A stretch of 64,000 nt of DNA from Lachnospiraceae bacterium (GTDB lineage Bacteria > Bacillota > Clostridia > Lachnospirales > Lachnospiraceae), in contig CAJTCE010000007.1 in assembly GCA_910574745.1 (NCBI GenBank), forward strand, positions 87,246 through 151,245, given 5' to 3'. Numbering within the stretch: position 1 is the stretch's first letter; the number at the start of each line of letters is the position of its first letter. The translations under genes were made by a program, and so were the position numbers. Of this stretch, positions 24,447 to 32,679 are shown one piece after another. The notes below the pieces were generated by a model. That model saw only the letters and a program-made list of their open reading frames with translations, did no database searches and was not told the DNA's origin.

Positions 24447-25117
24447 GATGCATCTACCTCCGAAAGTATTCCGTCAATGATTGTGAATTGTCTTTTGGCC
24501 ATACATGCCACCCGGCTGTCATGAGTGATGATAACCAGGGTTTTACCCATTTTTTTCCAGATATTCTGCAGCATTTCCATAACCTCGCCGCCGCTTTTAC
24601 TGTCCAGATTTCCTGTGGGTTCGTCAGCAAATACAATATCCGGTTGAGTAACCAGCGCCCTTGCAATGGCGACACGCTGCTGTTGTCCTCCGGAAAGCTC
24701 ATGGGGCAGATGTGTAAGGCGGTTATCAATGCCTAACAGTTTGGTTAATTGTGAAAGGTAGGCTTCATCCGGTTGTTTTTTATCTAAGAGAAGGGGCATA
24801 ATGATATTTTCCCTTGCCGTCAAAACAGGCAGAAGATTAAATTGCTGGAAGATAAAACCGATACGCCTGCGCCGGAAAACGGAAAGCTCCTTGTCGTTAA
24901 AATCATAGATATTCCTGCCGTCATAAGTCAGACTGCCAGAAGTTGGCCGGTCTAATCCCGATAAAAGATGGAGGAGCGTACTTTTCCCACTACCGGAAGG
25001 GCCCATAATAGAAATAAAATCTCCTGCTTCTATTTTCAGGCCTGCTTTATTCAATGCGGTAACGGTATTTTCCCCATTGCCATAAACTTTTGATAATTCT
25101 TTTGCTTCAATTTGCAT
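24443..25117 (-). CDS. ABC transporter ATP-binding protein (LolD/MacB type)
   Basis: 224 residues. Walker A GPSGSGKST (39-47), Q-loop in FIFQQFNLLPVLT, signature LSGGQQQRVAIARAL, Walker B IVFADEPTGNLD and the switch His in VIITHDSRV are all intact. It powers the permease encoded after it by a four-base overlap. AAGGAGAG lies before the ATG. The upstream spacer holds a direct-repeat motif shared with the response-regulator promoter region. Confidence 0.95.
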   Translation of the reverse strand: MQIEAKELSKVYGNGENTVTALNKAGLKIEAGDFISIMGPSGSGKSTLLHLLSGLDRPTSGSLTYDGRNIYDFNDKELSVFRRRRIGFIFQQFNLLPVLTARENIIMPLLLDKKQPDEAYLSQLTKLLGIDNRLTHLPHELSGGQQQRVAIARALVTQPDIVFADEPTGNLDSKSGGEVMEMLQNIWKKMGKTLVIITHDSRVACMAKRQFTIIDGILSEVDAS

Positions 25118-25180
25118 AAAAATAACTCTCCTTTTTACCAGACAAAATCTGTCTGTTTTTATAAGGAGAGTTTACTTTGT

Positions 25181-25204
25181 AAATCTCAAGAATTCCTCAA
25201 GGAT
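25181..25204 (-). promoter_or_regulatory. Candidate response-regulator site upstream of the ABC genes
   Basis: Read on the minus strand it holds TTGAGGAATTCTTGAGATTT, two TTGAG half-sites 11 bases apart, the spacing of OmpR-type regulator direct repeats. An almost identical stretch is upstream of the regulator gene at 27067-27090. Confidence 0.45.
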
Positions 25205-25208
25205 CATA

Positions 25209-26366
25209 TTAAATTTGAAAAAAAGCTGTTGCCGATGCGCCAAGTCCTTCTTTATTTTCAAGGACTAATTTTCCGCCGTGCTTTGTGCATATAACTTGAC
25301 TGCTGTATAATCCCATGCCGAAATGGACGGGATTTTCTTCTGTTTTTCCAAAGGGCTTAGGACCTTTTTGCAACAGCTTTTCAGGATAACCCGGACCGTC
25401 GTCGGTAACGGAAAGAATAAGGAAATTACCAAAGGAGTTATCAATTGCTAATGTAATGGATAAATTGCGTCTGGCAAAGCGTGCGGCGTTTCCGATAAGA
25501 TTTTCCGCAACTGTTAAGAATAGTCCATGATCCAAATTGACAGTCGTTCTTTCATGTTCACAAAAATTCGACGCTTTTTTGTCCGGAATGGGTATCTTAG
25601 CGCGTGCCGAAACAGAAACAGAAAGGGAAGGCGCTAACAGCTTTGCCGTATGGGTTAATTCTTCCTTTAATAAAGAAACGGCGGTTTCTTTTTTCCGGAT
25701 GGGAAGCTGCTCTAACCTTTGGATGCTGTTCATGGATTCTATATACTGCTCAATACGCAGGGTATAATTTTCCATACGTTCCAGGGCCCGTTCGTCATGA
25801 ATATCCTGCCGTAATAGTTTTACGGTTCCCTTCAGAACCGTAACCGGATTGCGAAGGTCGTGGGAAAAAGCGGCGTTTAGGCGTTTACGTTCTTCCGCCT
25901 GCCGCCAGATTTCCTGATTGGATTTTAATAATTCATTCCTCATAGTCTCAAAAGCGGCAAGGAGCTGTCCCAATTCATCCCCGGAACCAACCGGAATGGA
26001 AAAATCCAAATCCTGATTTTCAATACGCTTCACACTGTTTTGCAGAATTTCAATAGGGGTCTTACATTTAAGGCGGTAAAAAAAAGCCCCGGCTATGATC
26101 AGGCTGCCTACAGGAAGAAGAATACAGGATAATATCTGAATAAAGGACAGCGTCTGCAATAGGAGCTGTTGTTCTTCCGTAGGCTCTTCTACATTTTGTA
26201 TCACGGGTTCGCCTATGCGGTAGATTATGCCGCTGTCATGATATTTGGACTGGATATGATTACAAGTCATCCAGATAATAGCCACTAACACCAGCGACAG
26301 GGAAAGACATAAAAGGGTAAGCAAAAAAAGAGATTTTTTCAGGCTCATGTTTTTTAACCGTTCCAT
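25209..26366 (-). CDS. Sensor histidine kinase
   Basis: About 385 residues from an ATG at 26366; a GTG four codons earlier (26378) is possible. Two membrane segments (about 13-35 and 75-100) flank a short outside loop, then a HAMP domain, the phospho-acceptor in AAFSHDLRNPVTVLKG (His 169), and the ATPase boxes NLIGNAARFARR, VTDDGPGYP and GMGLYSSQVICTKHGG. The start lies inside the last codons of the response regulator, so both are translated together. It probably controls the ABC pair immediately downstream. Confidence 0.92.
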   Translation of the reverse strand: MERLKNMSLKKSLFLLTLLCLSLSLVLVAIIWMTCNHIQSKYHDSGIIYRIGEPVIQNVEEPTEEQQLLLQTLSFIQILSCILLPVGSLIIAGAFFYRLKCKTPIEILQNSVKRIENQDLDFSIPVGSGDELGQLLAAFETMRNELLKSNQEIWRQAEERKRLNAAFSHDLRNPVTVLKGTVKLLRQDIHDERALERMENYTLRIEQYIESMNSIQRLEQLPIRKKETAVSLLKEELTHTAKLLAPSLSVSVSARAKIPIPDKKASNFCEHERTTVNLDHGLFLTVAENLIGNAARFARRNLSITLAIDNSFGNFLILSVTDDGPGYPEKLLQKGPKPFGKTEENPVHFGMGLYSSQVICTKHGGKLVLENKEGLGASATAFFQI

Positions 26367-27025
26367 TTGTAGCCGCACCCCCAGACTGTATCAATATAAT
26401 TATGAAGCGTATGAGCGGATAGCTTTGCACGGATTTTCCGGATATGTTCCATAATGGTATCGCTGTTTCCGTCTCCGTCAATGCCCCATATGGATTCGTA
26501 GATTCGTTCCCTGTCGAAAACCTGTCCTGCATTTTGGGAAAGCAGTTCCACAATGTCAAATTCCCGTTTCGAAAGGGAGACGGGATTACTGTTTACGGAA
26601 ATTGTCCGGGCGGAATAGTCAATGGCGAGTTCGCCAAAAAAGCGGACCGCCATATTTTTCTGTTGTCTGGATTCCCGCCGTAAATGGGCGGCTACCCTTG
26701 CGCCTAACTCGTCTAAATCAAAGGGCTTTAAAATGTAATCGTCAGCTCCTGCCGTAAAGCCGTTGATCTTATCCGAGGATTCTATGCGTGCGGTAAGGAA
26801 AAGAATGGGACAGGAAATATAATCCCGTATCTGACGGCATATGGTTAAGCCGTCAAGATCCGGCATATTAATGTCCAGTAATATCAAATCGGGATGTTGA
26901 GCAGCTTTTAAAAGAGCCTCTTTGCCGTTATAGGCAGTCAGCACTTCGTACTGCTTTCCAAAATAGCTTTTCATCATATCAACAATGCCCGGCTCATCAT
27001 CCACAATTAAAATTTTATGCTTCAA
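26354..27025 (-). CDS. OmpR-family response regulator
   Basis: 223 residues. Receiver domain with acidic pocket VDDEP, phosphorylation site D51 in LILLDINMPDLDG, T of FLTAR and K of LKPFD. The winged-helix DNA-binding domain (about 125-223) has SLSKREFDIVELLSQNAGQVF and VWGCGYKWNG. The start codon is a TTG at 27025, with TTGGAG ten bases upstream; no ATG fits. Upstream lies a TTGAG direct repeat also found before the ABC ATPase gene, suggesting autoregulation. Confidence 0.93.
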   Translation of the reverse strand: MKHKILIVDDEPGIVDMMKSYFGKQYEVLTAYNGKEALLKAAQHPDLILLDINMPDLDGLTICRQIRDYISCPILFLTARIESSDKINGFTAGADDYILKPFDLDELGARVAAHLRRESRQQKNMAVRFFGELAIDYSARTISVNSNPVSLSKREFDIVELLSQNAGQVFDRERIYESIWGIDGDGNSDTIMEHIRKIRAKLSAHTLHNYIDTVWGCGYKWNG

Positions 27026-27066
27026 TATCTATCACTCCAATCCTGATCATTTCTATTATAACTTAA

Positions 27067-27090
27067 AAATCTCAAGAAATTCTCAAAATT
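27067..27090 (-). promoter_or_regulatory. Candidate autoregulatory site upstream of the response regulator
   Basis: The plus-strand sequence AAATCTCAAGAAATTCTCAA nearly repeats the stretch at 25181-25200 (AAATCTCAAGAATTCCTCAA). On the minus strand this gives two TTGAG half-sites about 11 bases apart. A TATAAT lies between it and the TTG start. The remainder of 27091-27306 has no gene that I can support. Confidence 0.45.
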
Positions 27091-27306
27091 GTTGAGTTAA
27101 TGATCTTACCCCGGGAAACAGAGTATCAGACCTGCGACACCAAAAGGGGCAGGATATTATATTTATACAGATTCACAAAAGAGGGCAAGATATCAGCCAA
27201 TGTATTTGTAAAGCCCACTAATATTCCCGATGATACATTTTTATTTGAATACAGCTTATTCTTTATTTCTGTATTATATGACCTGTACAATGCGCTAAAG
27301 GAAAAA

Positions 27307-27352
27307 AATCAATCCGGTAAAGATTATGGTTTTTACCGGATTGATTTTTTGT
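27307..27352. terminator. Strong bidirectional terminator after the lipoprotein gene
   Basis: Perfect 15-base arms AATCAATCCGGTAAA (27307-27321) and TTTACCGGATTGATT (27332-27346), flanked by A-run on the left and T-run on the right. It follows the stop of the minus-strand lipoprotein gene. Confidence 0.88.
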
Positions 27353-27366
27353 ATCAATAAAGTATT

Positions 27367-27999
27367 TTAATGTACTTTTATAATCCGTATTTCAGAAGCA
27401 TAAAAAATATCATTTTCAAAATAACCCTTTAATTGACAATCCAAATGTTCCTCCAGATCTTTTGAACCGGCATCCGTATCCTCATGACGTTTGCCGTTAT
27501 CATATATGTTTCTGATGTAAAAATAAGTAGTATCGTCATAAACGACTTGAAACAGTTCAGAATCATCGAGAGTTGATTCACTGGAAGGGCTGCTGCTGAC
27601 AATTGAACCGTCCTCAAGAAATTTGTTTTGGACTTCCGCCGCATAAAAAGAACCTTCATCCAGTTTCCATACGATGCATTCAAAATCCGCATCAAGGTAT
27701 TCTGCCAGTTCCGGATCAAGGACATGCCATTTACCGTTATTGTTTTCAGTGTCGGAAGTTCCGGTTATTTGTTTCGGCTCGTCTGTTGGCGTTTCGGTAT
27801 CCGGTGTAGCTGTCGGTTTATCTGTTGGCGTTTCGGTATTCTGTACATCTTCCGGTTCATCAGTTGGTATTTGGCCTTCTGTGGAAGCAGGTTCAGGGTT
27901 TTGATTGGAAGCGGGGGAAGAGCTGCATCCTATCATTGCCAGACAGAGTATGGACGTAAGGGTTAACAGTAAAATCATTTTCTTCAGTTTCTTTTTCAT
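27367..27999 (-). CDS. Putative lipoprotein with Thr/Pro/Glu-rich repeat linker
   Basis: 210 residues. The signal peptide ends in a lipobox LAMIGC (Cys 25). Residues about 28-85 are a low-complexity linker with repeats of the type ETPTDEP/KPTATPDT, rich in T, P, E and D, which would hold the rest away from the membrane. The C-terminal part (about 90-210) is a small folded domain with GKWHVLDPELAEYLDADFEC and DDTTYFYIRNIY; I do not recognise it. GGAGG lies before the ATG. It appears to be a single-gene unit with its own terminator and a long structured leader. Confidence 0.8.
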   Translation of the reverse strand: MKKKLKKMILLLTLTSILCLAMIGCSSSPASNQNPEPASTEGQIPTDEPEDVQNTETPTDKPTATPDTETPTDEPKQITGTSDTENNNGKWHVLDPELAEYLDADFECIVWKLDEGSFYAAEVQNKFLEDGSIVSSSPSSESTLDDSELFQVVYDDTTYFYIRNIYDNGKRHEDTDAGSKDLEEHLDCQLKGYFENDIFYASEIRIIKVH

Positions 28000-28023
28000 T
28001 CAGTAAACCTCCTGTTGTTGTTA

Positions 28024-28060
28024 AAATTTCCGGTCTGGAAATACTTGGACCGGATATTTT
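28024..28060 (-). promoter_or_regulatory. Inverted repeat in the lipoprotein leader
   Basis: TCCGGTC (28029-28035) and GACCGGA (28048-28054), extended by AAAAT/ATTTT with one mismatch, form a 12-pair stem about 30-60 bases before the start codon. It has no T-run, so it may be an operator or a translation-affecting hairpin rather than a terminator. Confidence 0.35.
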
Positions 28061-28228
28061 CATATAATAGCAGAGGTATCTTTAAAATTTCTCTAAAGGT
28101 GTTTAGAAAAATACTTTTTTATTTATTGATGCAATGCTAAGATTAGAATAGAGTGGAAAAATGGCAATAGAACCAGATAAGGAATCAGTAATAAAATAAT
28201 AAAAAGTTTGTTTTGGAGAAAAAATTTT

Positions 28229-28972
28229 ATGGATAAAAAATACATAGATGAAACTATTAAATCATATTTATTAAATCGCTTAAATTGCAAACCGGAGGAT
28301 TTTGAAAAAGAAGGTGCGGTTTTTGTTGAGAACAATGAAAGGAAATTTCCTTTTCTGGAAATCTGCACTATGGGACAGGCAGTCCTTGTCTCTGCATCTG
28401 GTACGCTTATTCCAAAAATACAAAAGCTCTTGGAAAATAAAAGCAGGGATGAAATATTTGAAAATCCTTTTATATATGGTCAGTCCATATATTATATTCC
28501 TGATTTTAAGATATTTAAAAAGTTAGCTTTGGATAACAATTTTCAATATGAATTACTGGAAGGGAAGGAAATTCAAAAATTAAACGGAATAAGCGGTTTT
28601 GAAAATTCCCTGGCGTTTGATAAAGATGGAAATACATCAACCTGTATTGTGTTTTACGCAATAAAAAATCATGAAATAGTCGCTTTGGCAGGGGCATCTA
28701 TGGATAATGAAAAAATGTGGGAATTAGGTATTGATGTAAAGCCTGAATATAGAAGAAACGGATTAGGCGCCATATTGATCAGCAATTTAGCAGATGCTAT
28801 TTTGGAAAAAGGTGTGATACCATTTTATTGTGCGTCCACTACAAATATCAGTTCTCAGGCGGTTGCCCATAGAAGCGGATTTATGCCTTGTTTTGTAACT
28901 ACTTATGGGAATATATTGGATGGAAGTTCGGTATATGATGAAATTTTGAAAGGACTTCTATTTTATAGATGA
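28229..28972 (+). CDS. GNAT-family N-acetyltransferase
   Basis: 247 residues from the ATG at 28229, chosen because TTGGAG lies ten bases upstream; an upstream in-frame TTG at 28208 has no such site. The acetyl-CoA binding motif A is IDVKPEYRRNGLGAILISNLADAI in pieces near residues 170-195, followed by AVAHRSGF. The N-terminal 110 residues are not a standard GNAT fold and may be a substrate or dimer domain. Substrate unknown. It is monocistronic, ending before a near-consensus promoter. Confidence 0.8.
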   Translation: MDKKYIDETIKSYLLNRLNCKPEDFEKEGAVFVENNERKFPFLEICTMGQAVLVSASGTLIPKIQKLLENKSRDEIFENPFIYGQSIYYIPDFKIFKKLALDNNFQYELLEGKEIQKLNGISGFENSLAFDKDGNTSTCIVFYAIKNHEIVALAGASMDNEKMWELGIDVKPEYRRNGLGAILISNLADAILEKGVIPFYCASTTNISSQAVAHRSGFMPCFVTTYGNILDGSSVYDEILKGLLFYR

Positions 28973-28977
28973 GAATA

Positions 28978-29006
28978 TTGACAAACATATGTTCACATTT
29001 TATAAT
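28978..29006 (+). promoter_or_regulatory. Consensus sigma-A promoter
   Basis: TTGACA (28978-28983), a 17-base spacer and TATAAT (29001-29006): both hexamers are perfect. The spacer holds the palindrome ACATATGT. It begins just after the upstream acetyltransferase stop codon and would drive the small ORF and the acetyltransferase-aminopeptidase-DegV genes. Confidence 0.8.
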
Positions 29007-29052
29007 AACAAAACATCCTATTTTTTATTAAAGTAAGAGAGGAAGGACAAAC

Positions 29053-29118
29053 ATGATATGTTCAAATAATCGCAAATTATGTTTAAGCGGATGGTATAAG
29101 TATTATATAAAAACATAA
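29053..29118 (+). CDS. Small ORF (21 codons) behind a consensus promoter
   Basis: The ATG at 29053 is preceded by AGAGGAAGGACAAAC, a good ribosome-binding site, and encodes MICSNNRKLCLSGWYKYYIKT then TAA. It sits between a perfect sigma-A promoter and the GNAT/pepP genes. It could be a leader peptide or a small basic protein with two cysteines, or just a chance frame. No terminator/attenuator follows it in the 45 bases before the next gene. Confidence 0.35.
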   Translation: MICSNNRKLCLSGWYKYYIKT

Positions 29119-29163
29119 TAGGTTAATTATGAAATGCAAATATATGATTATAGGAGAATATAA

Positions 29164-29682
29164 ATGAATTTACACTTTAGATTAGCAGAACTTTCCGATT
29201 TAGACAAAGTTTTTCAAGTCTTTGAATCAGCCATAAAAAATATGATTTCACAGAATATCCTGCAATGGGATGAACTTTATCCGCAAAAAAGCGATCTTCG
29301 AGAAGATATTTTAAAAAAAGAATTGTACATAGGCATTCTGGATGGGGAAATTGCTTCGGTTTATGTATTAAATAATGAATGCGACGAACAATATAAAAAC
29401 GGAAACTGGGAATATCCAAATGCTTCCTATAAGGTAGTTCACAGATTATGCGTAGATCCCAGATTTCAAAACCGGGGAGTCGGGAGGGAAACGGTTCGGT
29501 ATATTGAGGAAACTGTAAGGGAAATGAGGATTCAGTCCATCCGGCTGGATGCTTTTACAGAAAATCCCTATTCTCTCCGTATGTATAAAAAAGCGGAATA
29601 CAAAATAGTAGGACATGCGGATTGGAGAAAAGGGAGATTTTATCTGATGGAAAAAGGAGTATGCAATTATGACAGCAAATGA
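29164..29682 (+). CDS. GNAT-family N-acetyltransferase
   Basis: 172 residues. Standard GNAT layout: N-terminal FRLAELSDLDKVFQVFESA, then the acetyl-CoA site VVHRLCVDPRFQNRGVGRET (residues about 90-109) and the C-terminal LDAFTENPYSLRMYKKAEYK. The substrate is not known. ATAGGAGA precedes the ATG. Its last 14 bases overlap the aminopeptidase gene, so the two are cotranscribed and probably coupled. Confidence 0.9.
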   Translation: MNLHFRLAELSDLDKVFQVFESAIKNMISQNILQWDELYPQKSDLREDILKKELYIGILDGEIASVYVLNNECDEQYKNGNWEYPNASYKVVHRLCVDPRFQNRGVGRETVRYIEETVREMRIQSIRLDAFTENPYSLRMYKKAEYKIVGHADWRKGRFYLMEKGVCNYDSK

Positions 29683-31495
29683 AAAGATCCATTCCCTGCG
29701 GCAGGAAATGAAAAAGGAAAATATGGCAGCTTATTATGTTCCAACAGATGATTTCCACGGTTCGGAATATGTAAGCGGTTATTTTAAATGCCGGGAATAT
29801 TTATCGGGATTTACAGGTTCGGCGGGAGTTTTGGTCGTAACCCATGATTTTGCGGGATTGTGGACGGACGGAAGGTACTTTATTCAGGCAAAACAGCAGT
29901 TGGAGAATACGGAAATTGAATTGATGAAAATGGGCGAACCGGATGTACCTACCGTGGAAGAATTTCTGGCGGAAAATTTGAAACCGGGAGACATATTAGG
30001 ATTCGACGGCAGATGCGTAAACGGCGGATTTGTCAAAGAACTGAAAGAGAAGCTTTCTTCAAAAGAGATTTTCTTTGAAGGAAGTTATGATTTAGTGGAC
30101 AGATTCTGGAGTGAACGCCCGAAGCTTTTTTTTCATCCTGTTTGGGAATTGGAATTATCCCAAAGCGGGATTTCCAGAAGGGAGAAGCTGGCTTTAATAA
30201 GAGAGAAGATGGAAGAGAAGGGGGCGAATGCCCATTTATTGACTACCCTTGAGGATATTGCATGGTTGCTGAATTTGCGGGGAGAAGATATCCATTGCAA
30301 TCCGGTGTTTTTGTCTTATCTTTATATAACAAAGGATGATTGCATTTTATTTGCAGGCAACAGGGAGAGGGATACAGAGGTTTTTTCAAAGGATATCCGG
30401 CAGCATTTGTCAGAGGATGGCGTCAGATTGCAATGTTATAAAGATGTTTATGAGTTTACTGCCGGACTGAGTGCTAAAAAAGTCTTATTAAACCCCAAAA
30501 CAGTGAATCAAAGGTTGCTTGATAATCTCTCTGTTCATTGTAGTCTAATATCTTCAGGAAATTTTACAACTGCTTTGAAAGCATTGAAAAATGAAACCGA
30601 GTTATGCAATATGAGAAATGCTCATATAAAGGACGGCGCTGCCGTAACAAAATTTCTTTATTATATGAAGGAATATAAAAAGGATTTAGCGGCGGGGCAA
30701 TGGAAAGGAGATCCTTTGACGGAAATCAAAGCGGCGGAAATTCTGGAAGGCTTTCGAAAGAAGCAGGATGGATATTTAGGTCCCAGCTTTGATCCTATTA
30801 TGGCTTACGGAGAACATGGAGCCATTGTCCATTATTCTGCTGCTAAAGAAACGGATGCGGCTTTAAAGGCGGAAAGATTTCTGCTTTCGGATACGGGAGG
30901 TCATTATAAGGATGGCACGACGGATATTACCAGGACAATTTCTCTGGCAGCAGGTTCTTTATCAGAGGAAGAAAAGCGGCATTATACCCTTGTGTTAAAA
31001 GCAAATCTGGCTCTGCTTTCGGCAAAATTTCCAAAAGGAGTCTGCGGAAACAGTCTGGATACTCTGGCAAGAGAACCCTTGTGGGCGGAAGGTCTGGATT
31101 TTAACCATGGAACAGGGCATGGAGTAGGATATATTTTGAGCGTTCATGAAGGACCCAATGCGTTCCGTACTTACAGAGGAAAAGGGAAAGCTGACATGAC
31201 AGCTATTGTGCCCGGAATGATTACCTCTGATGAACCGGGATTGTATTTTGAGGGAAAATATGGAATCCGGTTGGAAAACCTTATAGAATGTGTGGAGGAA
31301 GAAAACGGCTTTTACGGCTTTAGACCCTTGACTTTTGTGCCTTTTGACAGGGAGTCCATAGACCCTTCTTTATTAAATAATCATGAAAAAAATATTTTAA
31401 ACTCCTATCATAAGCAAGTTTATGATAAAATAAACATATGTTTAGGGGAAAAAGAAAAAGAATGGTTAAAAGAAGAAACAGCTCCCATAAATTAA
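29669..31495 (+). CDS. Xaa-Pro aminopeptidase, M24B family (three-domain type)
   Basis: 608 residues, the length of the long aminopeptidase P class. Two creatinase-like N-terminal domains (about 1-310) precede the pita-bread catalytic domain. Metal ligands are visible: the first Asp in LSDTGGHYKDG or KDGTTDITRT, His in HGTGHGVGYIL, Glu in TSDEPGLYF and Glu in GIRLENLIE. It removes N-terminal residues preceding proline in peptides, in the cytoplasm. AAAAAGGAG lies inside the acetyltransferase gene just before the ATG. A DegV-family gene follows after 55 bases. Confidence 0.95.
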   Translation: MTANEKIHSLRQEMKKENMAAYYVPTDDFHGSEYVSGYFKCREYLSGFTGSAGVLVVTHDFAGLWTDGRYFIQAKQQLENTEIELMKMGEPDVPTVEEFLAENLKPGDILGFDGRCVNGGFVKELKEKLSSKEIFFEGSYDLVDRFWSERPKLFFHPVWELELSQSGISRREKLALIREKMEEKGANAHLLTTLEDIAWLLNLRGEDIHCNPVFLSYLYITKDDCILFAGNRERDTEVFSKDIRQHLSEDGVRLQCYKDVYEFTAGLSAKKVLLNPKTVNQRLLDNLSVHCSLISSGNFTTALKALKNETELCNMRNAHIKDGAAVTKFLYYMKEYKKDLAAGQWKGDPLTEIKAAEILEGFRKKQDGYLGPSFDPIMAYGEHGAIVHYSAAKETDAALKAERFLLSDTGGHYKDGTTDITRTISLAAGSLSEEEKRHYTLVLKANLALLSAKFPKGVCGNSLDTLAREPLWAEGLDFNHGTGHGVGYILSVHEGPNAFRTYRGKGKADMTAIVPGMITSDEPGLYFEGKYGIRLENLIECVEEENGFYGFRPLTFVPFDRESIDPSLLNNHEKNILNSYHKQVYDKINICLGEKEKEWLKEETAPIN

Positions 31496-31550
31496 TATAG
31501 TGAATAAGCAATATAATAGAAATCAGAAAAAGAAAACAAAGGAGGATATT

Positions 31551-32438
31551 ATGGCTTTTAAAATTATTACAGACTCCGCTTCGGATGTGCCCCGGTCGTT
31601 AATTGAGGAATATGATTTACATGTCATTCCCACACCGGTTACCATTGAAGGCACGGATTATTTTGACGGAAAGACTATTTTTCCCGATGAATTTTATGAA
31701 ATTCAGGCTAAGGGAAAGGATATTAAAACCTATCACATCAGCCAGTATATGTTTCAGGAAAATTTTGAACCTTATGCAAAAGCAGGGGATGAGGTATTAT
31801 ATATCTGTTTTTCAACAGGAATTGCCGGAACCTTTCAGGCGGCAAATCTGGCAAAGGAAGCGGTTTTAGAAGATTATCCCGATTTTAAGATTACGATTAT
31901 TGATTCCAAATGCGCCTCCATGGGATTCGGACTGGTAGTCAGCAAGCTTTTACAGATGCAGAAAAACGGAGCGGATAAGGATTTGATCATTGAAGCGGCA
32001 CAGTTTTATTGCGACCATATGCGTCATGCCGTTGCGGTACGTACTTTAGAGTATCTTTATAAGGGAGGAAGGCTCAGCAGAACTTCCGCAGTTGCAGGTA
32101 CAGTTTTGGATATCAAGCCCATCATTGAGGTGGATGAAAACGGCGCCCTACAGGCAACGGAGAAGGTCCGTGGCTGGAATAAAGCGGTGCGCAGGGTTGT
32201 GGATATTGTAAAAGAAAAGGGAGTAAATTTAGACCAGCAGGTTGTAGGTTTCGTATACGGCATGGAAAAAGAAAGCATTGCCAAGGCAGAGGAAATGCTG
32301 AAGGCGGAATGCAGCATCAAAGGTTTCATTGAATCAAGAGTGGGTTGTGCTATTGGGGCCCATACGGGACCTGGAATCATCGGTATAGTGTATCTGGATG
32401 AAACCAACATGAAATATGATAAATATCTGGATTCATAA
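31551..32438 (+). CDS. DegV-family fatty-acid-binding protein
   Basis: 295 residues from the ATG at 31551, fixed by GGAGG at 31541-31545; an upstream in-frame GTG at 31500 is less likely. Family marks: FKIITDSASDVPRSL at the N-terminus, YICFSTGIAGTFQAA, IDSKCASMGFGLVV, LEYLYKGGRLSRTSA with IKPIIEVDENG, and GAHTGPGIIGIVY at the end. DegV (FakB-like) proteins bind fatty acids, in several species for phosphorylation by FakA. No fakA is in the window. It ends an apparent operon closed by a terminator. Confidence 0.93.
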   Translation: MAFKIITDSASDVPRSLIEEYDLHVIPTPVTIEGTDYFDGKTIFPDEFYEIQAKGKDIKTYHISQYMFQENFEPYAKAGDEVLYICFSTGIAGTFQAANLAKEAVLEDYPDFKITIIDSKCASMGFGLVVSKLLQMQKNGADKDLIIEAAQFYCDHMRHAVAVRTLEYLYKGGRLSRTSAVAGTVLDIKPIIEVDENGALQATEKVRGWNKAVRRVVDIVKEKGVNLDQQVVGFVYGMEKESIAKAEEMLKAECSIKGFIESRVGCAIGAHTGPGIIGIVYLDETNMKYDKYLDS

Positions 32439-32545
32439 AAGGGTATTAGGAAGCAGAATATCAATCAAAAAATTATTGTGCAAAGATGAAAGATAAAGTA
32501 TAAAAATAAGAGTAAAGAGACAAAAAATGTAATATTGAGACAAAG

Positions 32546-32575
32546 AATAACCGGCAGCCTGTCGGTTATTTTTTA
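32546..32575 (+). terminator. Rho-independent terminator after the DegV gene
   Basis: AATAACCGGCAG and CTGTCGGTTATT pair with one mismatch and are followed by TTTTT. It closes the acetyltransferase-aminopeptidase-DegV unit. Confidence 0.8.
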
Positions 32576-32679
32576 TATTTAGGCTGTTGACATTTTTCCT
32601 ATGAAAGAGTATGATACCGGATAGTCTGATTTAATACTATCTGATTCCAGACATTATAAAAAACGAAGAGGGCAAATCA

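Noticed and set aside
27100..27360. 86-codon plus-strand ORF between the response regulator and the lipoprotein gene
   Set aside because: Its end runs through a perfect 15-pair terminator hairpin, there is no ribosome-binding site, and the sequence looks like no known family.
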